Shown: piece after piece, positions 43,522-52,838 of the stretch
Layout: each line of letters begins with the position of its first letter
How positions within the stretch are numbered: the stretch's first letter is position 1
Source: Pseudomonas citrullilanati
GTDB lineage: Bacteria > Pseudomonadota > Gammaproteobacteria > Pseudomonadales > Pseudomonadaceae
Reading direction: 5' to 3'
NCBI RefSeq assembly: GCF_030580855.1
Contig: NZ_JAUQOP010000035.1
Span: forward strand, 1-63,591
Length of the DNA: 63,591 bases
Translations under genes and position numbers: made by a program
Notes under the pieces: model-generated
Database searches by the model: none
What the model was told of the DNA's origin: nothing
Seen by the model: only the letters and a program-made list of their open reading frames with translations

Positions 43522-43707
43522 ATGACGAAAATACAGGGCATCGCTGAAATACTGGGGATCTTTCCAAACCTGACCCATGGGCGCAGGTCGCGGCGCTTGA
43601 GCCTGGAAGAACTGAAGCTGGTGGAGCGCTACCGGGAACTGTCGGAAAACGACCGGATCGCCATGCGCTACCTGGTGGATGCGATGCGCAGTGTTTCGAG
43701 GTTTTGA
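43522..43707 (+). CDS. Small conserved-looking protein of unknown function
   Basis: 61 residues, basic in the middle (THGRRSRRLSLEEL) with two amphipathic helices (LEELKLVERYRELS and ENDRIAMRYLVDAMR). AAGGA lies 11 bases before the ATG. The C-terminal half resembles the tail found after HTH-XRE domains, but no HTH is present. It could be a small regulator. It ends 17 bases before the converging ParE gene. Confidence 0.5.
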   Translation: MTKIQGIAEILGIFPNLTHGRRSRRLSLEELKLVERYRELSENDRIAMRYLVDAMRSVSRF

Positions 43708-43724
43708 AAGAGGACGGGCCGGTG

Positions 43725-44024
43725 TCATTCCGGCGACCAGTCCTGGGGGCGCTCGGTGCGTTGGTGCAATATCCGCAGGATCTGCAATTGCCCACGCACC
43801 TGGCGGTAGGGAGCAACGAACGGGTAGCGAGTCAGTACCAGCTCCCGGATATCGGGCGCGACCGAGGGACGGCCCGAACCCGGGAAACGCTGCAATTGTC
43901 CCAAGGTCTCCAGGATCGCGAGGATGACAGCATCAGCGCCGTCCACCCCGAGGGCGCCTTGGTAGTGTTCGTGAATCGAGTCGAGGTCACTCTGTGCTTT
44001 GTCGGTCAGTACGATGCTCGGCAC
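43725..44024 (-). CDS. parE: ParE/RelE-superfamily toxin
   Basis: 99 residues with the RelE/ParE fold: VLTDKAQSDLDSIHEHY at the start, GSGRPSVAPDIRELVLTRYPFVAPYRQ in the middle and ILRILHQRT at the end. ParE toxins block DNA gyrase and RelE members cut mRNA; sequence suggests the ParE branch. Its ATG lies 38 bases inside the antitoxin gene, so both are translated from one message. Confidence 0.88.
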   Translation of the reverse strand: MPSIVLTDKAQSDLDSIHEHYQGALGVDGADAVILAILETLGQLQRFPGSGRPSVAPDIRELVLTRYPFVAPYRQVRGQLQILRILHQRTERPQDWSPE

Positions 44025-44250
44025 GCTTTGCCCACTTAGCCTTCACGGCGTCCAGGTCGGTCAGGTTTCCAGCATCGGCATCTGCGACGCCTTCGCTGAT
44101 GGCTTGCAGATGCCAGGATTCGGCTTCCACATATCGGACCAATGCACGCTTGAGGTGATATTGACGGTCGCGGTCGGTGGCGGCGGCCAACAAATCCAGC
44201 TGTTGGGCCAGACCTTCTTCCACGCGAAAGGATAAAACAGGCGAGGCCAT
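43987..44250 (-). CDS. RHH-type antitoxin of the ParE toxin
   Basis: 87 residues. The ribbon-helix-helix region is at the N-terminus (VLSFRVEEGLAQQLDLLAAATDR, then HLKRALVRYVEAE). The C-terminal tail (about 55-87) would wrap the toxin. AGGAG lies eight bases before the ATG. A 21-bp palindrome just upstream (44265) is the likely autoregulatory operator. Confidence 0.88.
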   Translation of the reverse strand: MASPVLSFRVEEGLAQQLDLLAAATDRDRQYHLKRALVRYVEAESWHLQAISEGVADADAGNLTDLDAVKAKWAKRAEHRTDRQSTE

Positions 44251-44264
44251 GGCTGATCTCCTGG

Positions 44265-44285
44265 GGTGTATACGTTGTAGACACC
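44265..44285. promoter_or_regulatory. Palindromic operator of the toxin-antitoxin pair
   Basis: GGTGTATAC-GTT-GTAGACACC is a 9-bp-arm palindrome with one mismatch, 15 bases before the antitoxin start. GTATAC/TATACACC on the minus strand may double as the -10. Confidence 0.65.
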
Positions 44286-44396
44286 CTAGGTTCTGCCAAG
44301 GCTTCCGTCAACCGGCGAGCGTGCACGGATCGACGAAAACCTTAGCAGGCCCCCGGCCCGCCAGCCGTGGGCATGTGTTGCCAACGTTGTCTCGTT

Positions 44397-45821
44397 TCAA
44401 TGCTTGAACATCACATGCCGCACCACCGTGTAATCCTCCAGCCCGTACATGGACATGTCCTTGCCGTAGCCGGAACGTTTCTGACCGCCGTGGGGCATTT
44501 CGCTGACGAGCATGAAGTGGGTGTTGACCCAGGTGCAGCCGTATTGCAGGCGTGCCGCCAGGCGATGGGCGCGGCCGATGTCGGCGGTCCACACCGAGGA
44601 CGCCAGGCCGTAGTCCGAATCGTTGGCCCAGGCCAGCACCTGGGCTTCGTCGAGGAACGGCGTGACCGACACCACCGGCCCGAAGACCTCCCGACGGACG
44701 ATTTCGTCATCCTGCTGGGCGTCGGCGAGCACGGTCGGTTCGAAGAAGAAACCGTTGCCGTCCACGGCCTTGCCGCCGGTGACCAGGCGAATGTGCGGCT
44801 GGGCGATGGCGCGTTCGACGAATCCGGCCACGCGGTCGCGGTGCTGGGCGGTGATCAACGGGCCCATCTCGGTGTCGGCGGCGGTTTGCAGGCCGTACTT
44901 GATGCTGCTGACCGCCGCGCCGAGTTTTTCCACGAAGGTGTCGTAGATGCCTTGCTGGGCATAGATGCGGCAGGCGGCGGTGCAATCCTGGCCGGCATTG
45001 TAGAAGCCGAAGGTGCGGATGCCTTCCACGGCGGCATCGATGTCGGCGTCGTCGAAGATGATCACCGGGGCCTTGCCGCCCAGTTCCATGTGGGTGCGCT
45101 TGACGCTGTCGGCGGTGCTGGAAATGATGTTCGAGCCGGTGGCGATGGAGCCGGTCAGCGAGACCATGCGCACTTTCGGGTGGGTCACCAGGGGTTGGCC
45201 AACGGTCTGCCCGCGACCGAACACCACATTGAGTACGCCGGCCGGGAATATTCCCGACGCCAGTTCCGCCAGGCGCAACGCCGTCAGCGGGGTCTGTTCC
45301 GACGGCTTGAGCACCACCGTATTGCCGGCGGCCAGGGCCGGGGCGATTTTCCAGGCGACCATCATCAGCGGGTAGTTCCACGGTGCGATGGAGGCGACGA
45401 CGCCCACCGGGTCGCGGCGGATCATTGAAGTGTGTCCCGGCAGGTATTCGCCGCCCGCCGAGCCGTTCATGCAACGGCTGGCGCCGGCGAAGAAGCGGAA
45501 CACGTCGGCGATCGCCGGGATCTCGTCGTTCAGCGCCGCGCTGAGGGGCTTGCCGCAGTTGTCCGACTCCAACTTGGCCAGCTCTTCGCCATGGGCCTCG
45601 ATGGCATCGGCCAGTTTGAGCAGCAACAGGGAGCGGTCCTTGGGGGCCACCTGCGACCAACTGTCGAACGCCCCGTCGGCGGCGCGCACGGCGGCATCCA
45701 CCTGGGCTTCGCTGGCCTCGTTGATTTCCACCAGCACCCGGCCCAGCGCAGGGTTGAACACGGCCTGGCCTGGCCCTTCGCCGTCCACCAGATGGCCGTT
45801 GATCAGTAGTTTGGTTTGCAT
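44397..45821 (-). CDS. patD: Gamma-aminobutyraldehyde dehydrogenase (PatD/YdcW-like)
   Basis: 474 residues. It oxidises 4-aminobutanal from putrescine to GABA with NAD+. Catalytic Cys280 in NAGQDCTAACRIYA, Glu about 246 in THMELGGKAP, and the cofactor loop SLTGSIATGSNI. It resembles PatD more than KauB or GabD. It is last in an operon with ydcSTUV-like transporter genes, the E. coli order ydcSTUV-patD. Confidence 0.9.
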   Translation of the reverse strand: MQTKLLINGHLVDGEGPGQAVFNPALGRVLVEINEASEAQVDAAVRAADGAFDSWSQVAPKDRSLLLLKLADAIEAHGEELAKLESDNCGKPLSAALNDEIPAIADVFRFFAGASRCMNGSAGGEYLPGHTSMIRRDPVGVVASIAPWNYPLMMVAWKIAPALAAGNTVVLKPSEQTPLTALRLAELASGIFPAGVLNVVFGRGQTVGQPLVTHPKVRMVSLTGSIATGSNIISSTADSVKRTHMELGGKAPVIIFDDADIDAAVEGIRTFGFYNAGQDCTAACRIYAQQGIYDTFVEKLGAAVSSIKYGLQTAADTEMGPLITAQHRDRVAGFVERAIAQPHIRLVTGGKAVDGNGFFFEPTVLADAQQDDEIVRREVFGPVVSVTPFLDEAQVLAWANDSDYGLASSVWTADIGRAHRLAARLQYGCTWVNTHFMLVSEMPHGGQKRSGYGKDMSMYGLEDYTVVRHVMFKH

Positions 45822-45868
45822 GGCATTGTCCTCATTGAAGCAGTTCTGTGTCTGCTGTAACCGATCCC

Positions 45869-45958
45869 TGTGGGAGCGAGCTTGCTCGCGATAGCGGTCA
45901 TACAGTCGACATCGGTGTTGAATGTTTGTCAGTCATCGCGAGCAAGCTCGCTCCCACA
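45869..45958. repeat. REP pair inside the ydc-patD operon
   Basis: TGTGGGAGCGAGCTTGCTCG faces CGAGCAAGCTCGCTCCCACA over about 45 bases, between the second permease gene and patD. Confidence 0.88.
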
Positions 45959-45986
45959 AAAAGCTCTTTTTACCGTGGGAAAGGGG

Positions 45987-46805
45987 TTATTTCCCACCGC
46001 TCCCCGCCACGCTTTCACCGCCCCGGGTCAGGTAATAGGCGCCCAGTATCGGCAGCATGGTCGCCAGCATCACCAGCATCGCCACGACGTTGGTCACCGG
46101 CACGTCGCGGGGCCGGCTGAGTTGGTTGAGCAGCCACAGTGGCAACGTGCGTTCGTGGCCGGCGGTGAAGGTGGTGACGATAATTTCGTCGAATGACAGC
46201 GCAAACGCCAGCATCCCGCCGGCCAGCAACGCCGAACCCAGGTTGGGCAGGATGATGTAGCGAAACGTCTGCCAGCCGTCGGCCCCCAGGTCCATCGATG
46301 CCTCGATCAGGCTGTGGGAAGTGCGGCGCAGGCGGGCGATGACATTGTTATAGACGATCACCACGCAGAAGGTCCCGTGGCCGACGACGATGGTGAACAT
46401 TCCCGGCTCGATCCCCAGGGCCTTGAACGTCGCCAGCAGCGCGATGCCGGTGATGATCCCGGGCAGGGCGATCGGCAGGATCAGCATCAATGAAATGGCC
46501 TGCTTGCCGAAGAAATCACGCCGGTACAGCGCCGCCGAGGCCAGGGTGCCGAGCACCAGGGCGATCAGCGTGGCGATGGCCGCGACCTGCAAGGACAGCT
46601 TGATCGCCTCCAGCACGTCCGGGCGCGCGAAGGCGACGCCGAACCATTTCAGGGTCAGGCCCTTGGGCGGGAAGCTGAACGCCGCGTCTTCGGTGTTGAA
46701 CGCGTAGAGGAAGATGATCAGGATCGGAAAGTGCAGGAACACCAGCCCGCCCCATGCCGCCAGGCGCAGGCCCCAGGAGGCGCGGGACAATGAGTCAGAG
46801 TGCAT
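45987..46805 (-). CDS. ydcV: Polyamine-type ABC transporter permease (YdcV-like)
   Basis: 272 residues, six membrane helices. The EAA loop is EASMDLGADGWQTFRYIILP (about residues 175-195), which contacts the ATPase. It belongs to the PotC/YdcV group. Its ATG lies 11 bases inside the upstream permease gene. With YdcU it forms the membrane channel. Confidence 0.9.
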   Translation of the reverse strand: MHSDSLSRASWGLRLAAWGGLVFLHFPILIIFLYAFNTEDAAFSFPPKGLTLKWFGVAFARPDVLEAIKLSLQVAAIATLIALVLGTLASAALYRRDFFGKQAISLMLILPIALPGIITGIALLATFKALGIEPGMFTIVVGHGTFCVVIVYNNVIARLRRTSHSLIEASMDLGADGWQTFRYIILPNLGSALLAGGMLAFALSFDEIIVTTFTAGHERTLPLWLLNQLSRPRDVPVTNVVAMLVMLATMLPILGAYYLTRGGESVAGSGGK

Positions 46806-47739
46806 CGAAAGCCCCCAGGCGCTTGACGATGGACAGGTACACCGCGATCAGCACGATGGGCACCAACGTGAACGCCGCCGCCATGGGCATGTTGCCGATG
46901 GCGCCTTGCTGGGCGTAGACCATGCCGCCGACGAAATAACCCGGCGGGCCCACCAGTTGCGGCACGATGAAATCCCCCAGGGTCAGGGAAAACGTGAAGA
47001 TCGAGCCGGCGGCGATGCCCGGGATCGACAGCGGCAGAATCACGTGCATGAACGTCTGGCGCGGCTTGGCGCCCAAGTCCGCCGAGGCCTGCAGCAAGGA
47101 CGGCGGCAGGCGCTCCAGGGAGGCCTGGATCGGCAGGATCATGAACGGCAGCCAGATGTAGACGAACACCAGGAAGCGCCCCAGGTGCGAGGTGGACAAC
47201 GTGCTGCCCCCCACGCCGGGAATGCCCAGCACGAACTGCAGCAGTGGCCCCAGGCCCAGTTGCTGGATGAACCACTGGGCGACGCCGCCCTTGGCCAGCA
47301 GCAGCGTCCAGGCATAGGCCTTGACGATGTAGCTGGCCCACATCGGCAGCATCACCGCGATGTAGAAAAACGCCTTGGTCTTGCCGGTGGTGTAGCGCGC
47401 CATGTAGTAGGCGATCGGGAACGCGACGATGGCGCTGGCGATGGACACGACGATGGCCATGCTCAAGGTGCGCAGGATGATGTCGAAGTTCGAGGGCTGG
47501 AACAGGGCCGCGAAGTTCGCCAGGGTCAGGTCCGGCGTCACGGCCATGGTGAAGTCGTCGAAGGTGTAGAAGCCCTGCCACAGCAAGGTCAGCAGCGAGC
47601 CCAGGTAGATCGCGCCGAACCAGATCAGCGGCGGCACCAGCAGCATCGACAGGTACAGGTTGGGCCGTCGATACAACAGGTCGGAGAACCGTCGCAGGGA
47701 ACCCGCGGCGGTCGTTGGGTGCAAGGCCGGCGTGTTCAT
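46795..47739 (-). CDS. ydcU: Polyamine-type ABC transporter permease (YdcU-like)
   Basis: 314 residues, six core membrane helices after a cytoplasmic N-terminus. EAA loop QASADLGAKPRQTFMHVILP (about 218-237). PotB/YdcU type. The ATG at 47739 is one base after the stop of the ATPase gene, so an upstream in-frame start at 47766 is unlikely. Confidence 0.9.
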   Translation of the reverse strand: MNTPALHPTTAAGSLRRFSDLLYRRPNLYLSMLLVPPLIWFGAIYLGSLLTLLWQGFYTFDDFTMAVTPDLTLANFAALFQPSNFDIILRTLSMAIVVSIASAIVAFPIAYYMARYTTGKTKAFFYIAVMLPMWASYIVKAYAWTLLLAKGGVAQWFIQQLGLGPLLQFVLGIPGVGGSTLSTSHLGRFLVFVYIWLPFMILPIQASLERLPPSLLQASADLGAKPRQTFMHVILPLSIPGIAAGSIFTFSLTLGDFIVPQLVGPPGYFVGGMVYAQQGAIGNMPMAAAFTLVPIVLIAVYLSIVKRLGAFDAL

Positions 47740-47740
47740 T

Positions 47741-48778
47741 TCAGGCCTCGCCCGGAACGCTGTCATGCAGCGGGATCATCGCCTCCCGGGCCCAGCGCAC
47801 GGCCAGTTGCTGGCCGGCCTGGTGACGGGTGCCCGAATCGTCCCACCGGGTGTTGGCCTGGCTGAGGCTCAGCAACTGGCCATTGGCGAGTTTCAACTCG
47901 TAGCGTGTGGCGCTGCCCTGGTACTGGATGTCATGCAGCAGGCCCTGGACCTCGATTTCATGCTCGGCCAACGGGCCTTCGGCAAAGCGCAGGTGCTCGG
48001 GACGGATCGAGAACGGCTGTGGATAACCGCTCAAGGCCTGGGCCAGCTCGCCACGGATCACGTTGGACGTGCCGACGAATTCGGCGACGAAGGTGGTCGC
48101 CGGTTTCATGTACAGGTTGCGCGGGGTGTCGACCTGTTCGATGCGCCCCTTGTTGAACACCGCCACGCGGTCGGACATCGACAGTGCTTCGGTCTGGTCA
48201 TGGGTGACGAAGATGAAGGTGATGCCCAATTGGCGTTGCAATTTTTTCAGCTCGCCCTGCATCTGTTCCCGCAGTTTCAGGTCGAGGGCTCCCAGGGGCT
48301 CATCCAGCAGCAATACCCGCGGGCGATTGACCAGCGCGCGGGCCAGGGCCACGCGTTGGCGCTGGCCTCCGGAGAGCTGCACCGGCTTGCGCTGGCCGTA
48401 GCCGCCCAGGGCGACCATTTCCAGGGCTTCTTCGGCGCGCCTGACGCGTTCGGCCTTGGCGACGCCCTTGACCTTCAAGCCGTAGGCCACGTTGTCGCAC
48501 ACGTTCATGTGGGGGAACAGCGCGTAGTCCTGGAACACCGTATTGACGTCCCGCTGGTAAGGCGCGAGCCCCGTGGCTTCCTCGCCGTGGATGCGGATCG
48601 AGCCTTCGCTGGGCTGCTCGAACCCGGCGATCAGGCGCAGGCAAGTGGTCTTGCCCGAGCCGGAAGGCCCCAGCATGGAGAAGAATTCGCCGTCCTGGAT
48701 CTCGATTGAAACCCGGTCAACGGCCTTCACCTCGCCGAACTGGCGGGAGACCTGGATGAATTGGACTGCAAGCGTCAT
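47741..48778 (-). CDS. ydcT: Polyamine-type ABC transporter ATP-binding protein (YdcT/PotA-like)
   Basis: 345 residues. Walker A GPSGSGKTT (about 38-46), Q-loop, signature LSGGQRQRVALARAL (about 136-150), Walker B LLLDEPLGALD and switch His in VTHDQTEAL. A C-terminal TOBE domain (about 240-340) is regulatory. It powers the YdcUV channel. Confidence 0.93.
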   Translation of the reverse strand: MTLAVQFIQVSRQFGEVKAVDRVSIEIQDGEFFSMLGPSGSGKTTCLRLIAGFEQPSEGSIRIHGEEATGLAPYQRDVNTVFQDYALFPHMNVCDNVAYGLKVKGVAKAERVRRAEEALEMVALGGYGQRKPVQLSGGQRQRVALARALVNRPRVLLLDEPLGALDLKLREQMQGELKKLQRQLGITFIFVTHDQTEALSMSDRVAVFNKGRIEQVDTPRNLYMKPATTFVAEFVGTSNVIRGELAQALSGYPQPFSIRPEHLRFAEGPLAEHEIEVQGLLHDIQYQGSATRYELKLANGQLLSLSQANTRWDDSGTRHQAGQQLAVRWAREAMIPLHDSVPGEA

Positions 48779-48852
48779 GGTGGCTCCAAAAAAGCGCGAC
48801 TGCCTTTGGGTCGTTAACGGATTTGCCCGGCACAGCTCCGTGGGTGCAACAC

Positions 48853-48940
48853 TGTGGGAGCAAAGCTTGCTCGCGATACAGACGCCTCGGTTCCCCGAGG
48901 GACCGAATCATCTTCATCGCGGGCAAGCCTTGCTCCCACA
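48853..48940. repeat. REP pair inside the ydc-patD operon
   Basis: TGTGGGAGCAAAGCTTGCTC faces GGGCAAGCCTTGCTCCCACA, between the binding-protein and ATPase genes. In this position it may reduce downstream expression or protect the upstream mRNA. Confidence 0.85.
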
Positions 48941-48981
48941 CAAGAGCGGTGCTCAGCTCCAGTTTTTTATCCGCGCAGGCC

Positions 48982-50133
48982 TTAGCGCCCACCCATGATC
49001 GCAATGTAATCCTGGGTCCAGCGACTGTAGGGCACGTACTTGCCGCCCTCGGCCTGTGGGGTTTTCCAGAAGGCGATCTTGTCGAACTGGTCGAAGCCGT
49101 TGGTCTTGCAGCCTTCGGCGCCCAGCAATTCGCTGCCCTGGCACGCCGCTGGCACCGCCGGCAGCGAGCCGAACCAGGCGGCCACGTCCCCCTGGACTTT
49201 CGGTTGCAGCGACCAGTCCATCCATTTGTACGCGCAGTTGGGGTGCTTGGCTTCGGCGTGGAGCATCGTCGTATCGGCCCAACCGGTGGCGCCTTCCTTG
49301 GGGATGGTCGAGGCGATCGGCTGTTTTTCGTTCACCAGGCCGTTGACCTGATACGGCCAGGCCCCGGACGCCACGACGCCCTCGTTCTTGAAGTCGCTCA
49401 TCTGCACGGTGGTGTCGTGCCAGTAGCGATGGATCAACGGTTGCTGGGCCCGCAGCAATTGCAGCACTGCCTTGTATTGCGCCTCGTCGAGCTGGTACGG
49501 GTCCTTGATGCCCAGCTCAGGCCTGGCGGTCTTGAGGTAGAGCGCCGCGTCGGCGATGTAGATCGGCCCGTCGTAGGCCTGCACGCGGCCCTTGTTCGGC
49601 TTGCCGTCGGGCAGGTCCTGGGCGCTGAACAGCACGCCCCAGCTGGTCGGCGCCTGTTTGAACACCTCGGTGTTGTACATCAGCACGTTCGGGCCCCACT
49701 GGTACGGGGTGCCGTAGGTCTGCTGGTTGACCACGTACCACGGCGCGTCCTTGAGGCGCGGGTCGAGGTTCTTCCAGTTGGGGATCAGCGCCGTGTTGAT
49801 CGGCTGCACCCGCTTGCCGGCGATCAGCCGCAGCGAGGCGTCACCCGAGGCGGTGACCAGGTCGTAGCCGCCCTTGCTCATCAGGCTGACCATTTCGTCG
49901 GAAGTCGCCGCGGTCTTGACGTTCACCTTGCAGCCGGTTTCCTTTTCGAAACCGCTTACCCAATCGTAGGCCTTGTCGCTTTCGCCGCGTTCGATGTAGC
50001 CCGGCCAGGCCACGATATCCAGCTGGCCTTCGCCAGCGCCAATCGCCTTGGGCAGCTCGGCGGCCTGCAGGCCGGCACCGGTCAGCAGCGCCGTGGTCAT
50101 TGCACTGAGCAATACGGTCTTGTGCGCGTACAT
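48982..50133 (-). CDS. ydcS: Periplasmic substrate-binding protein (YdcS/PotD-like)
   Basis: 383 residues with a signal peptide (1-24, ending LQAA). SBP_bac_8-type fold with GQLDIVAWPGYIERG, DEMVSLMSKGGYDLVTASGD and YGTPYQWGPNVLMYNTEVF. PotD/YdcS relatives bind putrescine or spermidine, and the patD gene in the operon favours putrescine. YdcS of E. coli also has a reported polyhydroxybutyrate-related role. AGAGGGA precedes the ATG. Confidence 0.9.
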   Translation of the reverse strand: MYAHKTVLLSAMTTALLTGAGLQAAELPKAIGAGEGQLDIVAWPGYIERGESDKAYDWVSGFEKETGCKVNVKTAATSDEMVSLMSKGGYDLVTASGDASLRLIAGKRVQPINTALIPNWKNLDPRLKDAPWYVVNQQTYGTPYQWGPNVLMYNTEVFKQAPTSWGVLFSAQDLPDGKPNKGRVQAYDGPIYIADAALYLKTARPELGIKDPYQLDEAQYKAVLQLLRAQQPLIHRYWHDTTVQMSDFKNEGVVASGAWPYQVNGLVNEKQPIASTIPKEGATGWADTTMLHAEAKHPNCAYKWMDWSLQPKVQGDVAAWFGSLPAVPAACQGSELLGAEGCKTNGFDQFDKIAFWKTPQAEGGKYVPYSRWTQDYIAIMGGR

Positions 50134-50315
50134 GGGAATCCCTCTTGCTTTAATTGTGGTCGGGCAGTGTCGGAACGGGGCGATACGCCATCGATGGCTT
50201 GTTATTAGCGTAGTCAGGCAACATCTGGAAGCAAACTTGCCGCGGCACAAGGGCACTTTCGATCTAGGCTGGGGGCCTTAATGATCCGGTTAACCCGAAT
50301 GCGTGGAGGTGGCAG

Positions 50316-51026
50316 ATGAACACCCGTGGATTGCTCGATCAACTTCTCAAGTCCGGCCAGGAACTGTTGCAGAACAAGGCCGGCGGCTCACACGACAAGG
50401 CCTCCGGCGGCTTGGGCGGCTTGCTCGGCGGTGCCGGGAACCTGGGGGGCATGCTCTCCGGCAAGGGGGGCGGGGCCCTGGCCGCCGGGGCCATGGGGCT
50501 GCTGCTGGGGAACAGGAAGGCCCGCCAGTTCGGCGGCAAGGCCCTGGCCTATGGCGGCCTGGCCGCGCTGGGCGTGATCGCCTACAAGGCCTATGGCAAC
50601 TGGCAGGCCCAACAGGGCGCCGCCGCGAAAACCGAACCGCAGACCCTCGACCGCGTGCCCCCGGCACAGGTCGAGCAGCACAGCCAGGCGATTCTCAAGG
50701 CCCTGGTGGCGGCCGCCAAGGCCGACGGCCACGTGGACGAGCGTGAGCGCGAGCTGATCGAAGGCGAGTTCACCAAGCTCGACAACGACCAGGAACTGCA
50801 ACACTGGCTGCACGCCGAACTCAACAAGCCCCTGGACCCCGCTGATGTCGCCCGCGCCGCGAACACCCCGGAAATCGCCGCCGAAATGTACATCGCCAGC
50901 GTGATGCTGGTGGACGAGGAAAACTTCATGGAGAAATCCTACCTCGATGAACTGGCGCGCCAGCTCAAGCTGGAACCGGGACTGAAGGCCGAACTGGAGA
51001 AGCAGGTCCGCCAGGCCGTGGCTTGA
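50316..51026 (+). CDS. DUF533/TerB-like tellurite-resistance-family protein
   Basis: 236 residues. A Gly-rich N-terminal half with a hydrophobic stretch (GGALAAGAMGLLLG, GGLAALGVIAYKAYG) suggests membrane association. The C-terminal half (about 110-236) is an all-helical TerB-like domain with acidic metal-site motif KADGHVDERERELIEGEF. E. coli YebE is similar. The function is envelope-stress related at best guess. GGAGGT precedes the ATG. Confidence 0.85.
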   Translation: MNTRGLLDQLLKSGQELLQNKAGGSHDKASGGLGGLLGGAGNLGGMLSGKGGGALAAGAMGLLLGNRKARQFGGKALAYGGLAALGVIAYKAYGNWQAQQGAAAKTEPQTLDRVPPAQVEQHSQAILKALVAAAKADGHVDERERELIEGEFTKLDNDQELQHWLHAELNKPLDPADVARAANTPEIAAEMYIASVMLVDEENFMEKSYLDELARQLKLEPGLKAELEKQVRQAVA

Positions 51027-51045
51027 GTCTCCCAGGCCGTTCCCC

Positions 51046-51134
51046 TGTGGGAGCGAGCCGGCTCGCGAAGACGGCGCATCAGTCGCCAGGACGGGCACTG
51101 ATCCGCCCCTTCGCGAGCCCGCTTGCTCCCACAA
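51046..51134. repeat. REP pair before the wsp operon
   Basis: TGTGGGAGCGAGCCGGCTCG faces CGAGCCCGCTTGCTCCCACA over about 40 bases. Confidence 0.85.
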
Positions 51135-51178
51135 GGTTTTACCTGGCGTCCCGTTACTGCCGCACCCCAGCCCTCGGC

Positions 51179-51184
51179 TATACT
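51179..51184 (+). promoter_or_regulatory. Likely -10 element of the wsp operon
   Basis: TATACT lies 32 bases before the wspA GTG. A -35 is weak (TTACTG, 51154-51159, spacing 19). Confidence 0.4.
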
Positions 51185-51215
51185 CCCCGGCATTTCAAGT
51201 GCCTGAGGTTTTACT

Positions 51216-52838
51216 GTGAAGAACTGGACGTTGCGCCAACGCATCCTGGCGAGTTTCGCGGTGATCATCGCCATCATGCTGCTCATGGTGGTTGTCTCGT
51301 ACTCGCGGTTGCTGAAGATCCAGGACAGTGAAGAACGGGTGCGGGCCGATGCGGTACCGGGGGTGTACTACAGCTCCATGATCCGCGGTGGCTGGGTCGA
51401 CAACTACGTCCTGACCCAGCAGATCGTCGGCCTTTCCGGTAACCGGGAGATCACCGCCGAGGACAAGGCCCGCTACCAGGGCTTCGAGCAGCACCTGCGC
51501 GAAGAAATACAGAACTATGAAAAACTGATCCAGAACCCGGCCGACCAGGCGTCCTTCGACGAGTTCGAGACCAATCACCAGGCGTTCAACCAAGCCATGG
51601 CCAAGGTCCTGGACTTGTACCAGCGCAAGGACTACGAAGGCGCGCGGCTGGCCCTGGACAAGGAACTGACGCCAGCCTGGATCGGCGGGCGCACGCACTT
51701 GAACCACATCATCGAGCGCAACCGCGAGCTGGCGGAAAACGCCACCCAGACCATCGACGATGCGGTGACCGCGGCCAAGGTGGCCATGGGTCTGTCGTTC
51801 CTCGTCGCGCTCATCATCGCGCTGTTGTGTGGCCTGCTGTTGATGCGCGCGATCATGGCGCCGATGAACCGCATCGTGGAGATCCTCGAGGTCATGCGCA
51901 GCGGCGACCTGAGCGGGCGCCTGAACCTGGCGCGCAAGGATGAATTCGGCGCGGTGGAAACCGGCTTCAACGACATGATGGCCGAATTGACGTCGCTGGT
52001 GGCCCAGGCCCAGCGTTCGTCGGTGCAGGTCACCACCTCGGTGACCGAGATCGCCGCCACGTCGCGCCAGCAGCAAGCCACGGCCACCGAGACCGCCGCC
52101 ACCACCACCGAGATCGGCGCGACGTCCCGGGAAATCGCCGCCACGTCCCGTGACCTGGTGCGCACCATGACCGAAGTCTCCACCGCCGCCGACCAGGCCT
52201 CGGTGGCCGCCGGCTCGGGCCAGCAAGGCCTGGCGCGGATGGAAGACACCATGCATTCGGTGATGGGCGCCGCCGACCTGGTGAACGCCAAGCTGGCGAT
52301 CCTCAACGAGAAGGCCGGCAACATCAACCAGGTGGTGGTGACCATCGTCAAGGTGGCGGACCAGACCAACCTGCTGTCTCTCAACGCCGCCATTGAGGCC
52401 GAGAAGGCCGGTGAATACGGGCGCGGGTTCGCCGTGGTCGCCACCGAGGTGCGACGCCTGGCCGACCAGACCGCCGTGGCGACCTATGACATCGAGCAAA
52501 TGGTGCGCGAGATCCAGTCCGCGGTGTCGGCGGGGGTGATGGGCATGGACAAGTTCTCCGAGGAAGTGCGCCGGGGCATGGCTGAGGTGCAGCAGGTCGG
52601 CGAGCAACTGTCGCAGATCATCCACCAGGTCCAGGCCTTGGCGCCGCGGGTGTTGATGGTCAACGAGGGCATGCAGGCCCAGGCCACGGGCGCCGAGCAG
52701 ATCAATCACGCCCTGGTGCAACTGGGCGATGCCAGCAGCCAGACCGTGGAGTCCCTGCGCCAGGCCAGTTCGGCGATCGATGAACTGAGCCAGGTGGCCG
52801 TGGGGCTGCGCAGTGGCGTCTCGCGTTTCAAAGTCTGA
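51216..52838 (+). CDS. wspA: Surface-sensing methyl-accepting chemoreceptor WspA
   Basis: 540 residues from a GTG preceded by TGAGGT. Membrane helices at about 9-30 and 188-212 enclose a helical periplasmic domain (about 35-185). HAMP (about 212-265) leads to the MCP signalling domain with hairpin tip VADQTNLLSLNAAIEAEKAGEYGRGFAVVA-type residues (about 375-400; read as VADQTNLLSLNAAIEAEKAG). WspA responds to surface contact and activates WspE. Its stop overlaps the wspB start (TGATG). Confidence 0.96.
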   Translation: MKNWTLRQRILASFAVIIAIMLLMVVVSYSRLLKIQDSEERVRADAVPGVYYSSMIRGGWVDNYVLTQQIVGLSGNREITAEDKARYQGFEQHLREEIQNYEKLIQNPADQASFDEFETNHQAFNQAMAKVLDLYQRKDYEGARLALDKELTPAWIGGRTHLNHIIERNRELAENATQTIDDAVTAAKVAMGLSFLVALIIALLCGLLLMRAIMAPMNRIVEILEVMRSGDLSGRLNLARKDEFGAVETGFNDMMAELTSLVAQAQRSSVQVTTSVTEIAATSRQQQATATETAATTTEIGATSREIAATSRDLVRTMTEVSTAADQASVAAGSGQQGLARMEDTMHSVMGAADLVNAKLAILNEKAGNINQVVVTIVKVADQTNLLSLNAAIEAEKAGEYGRGFAVVATEVRRLADQTAVATYDIEQMVREIQSAVSAGVMGMDKFSEEVRRGMAEVQQVGEQLSQIIHQVQALAPRVLMVNEGMQAQATGAEQINHALVQLGDASSQTVESLRQASSAIDELSQVAVGLRSGVSRFKV

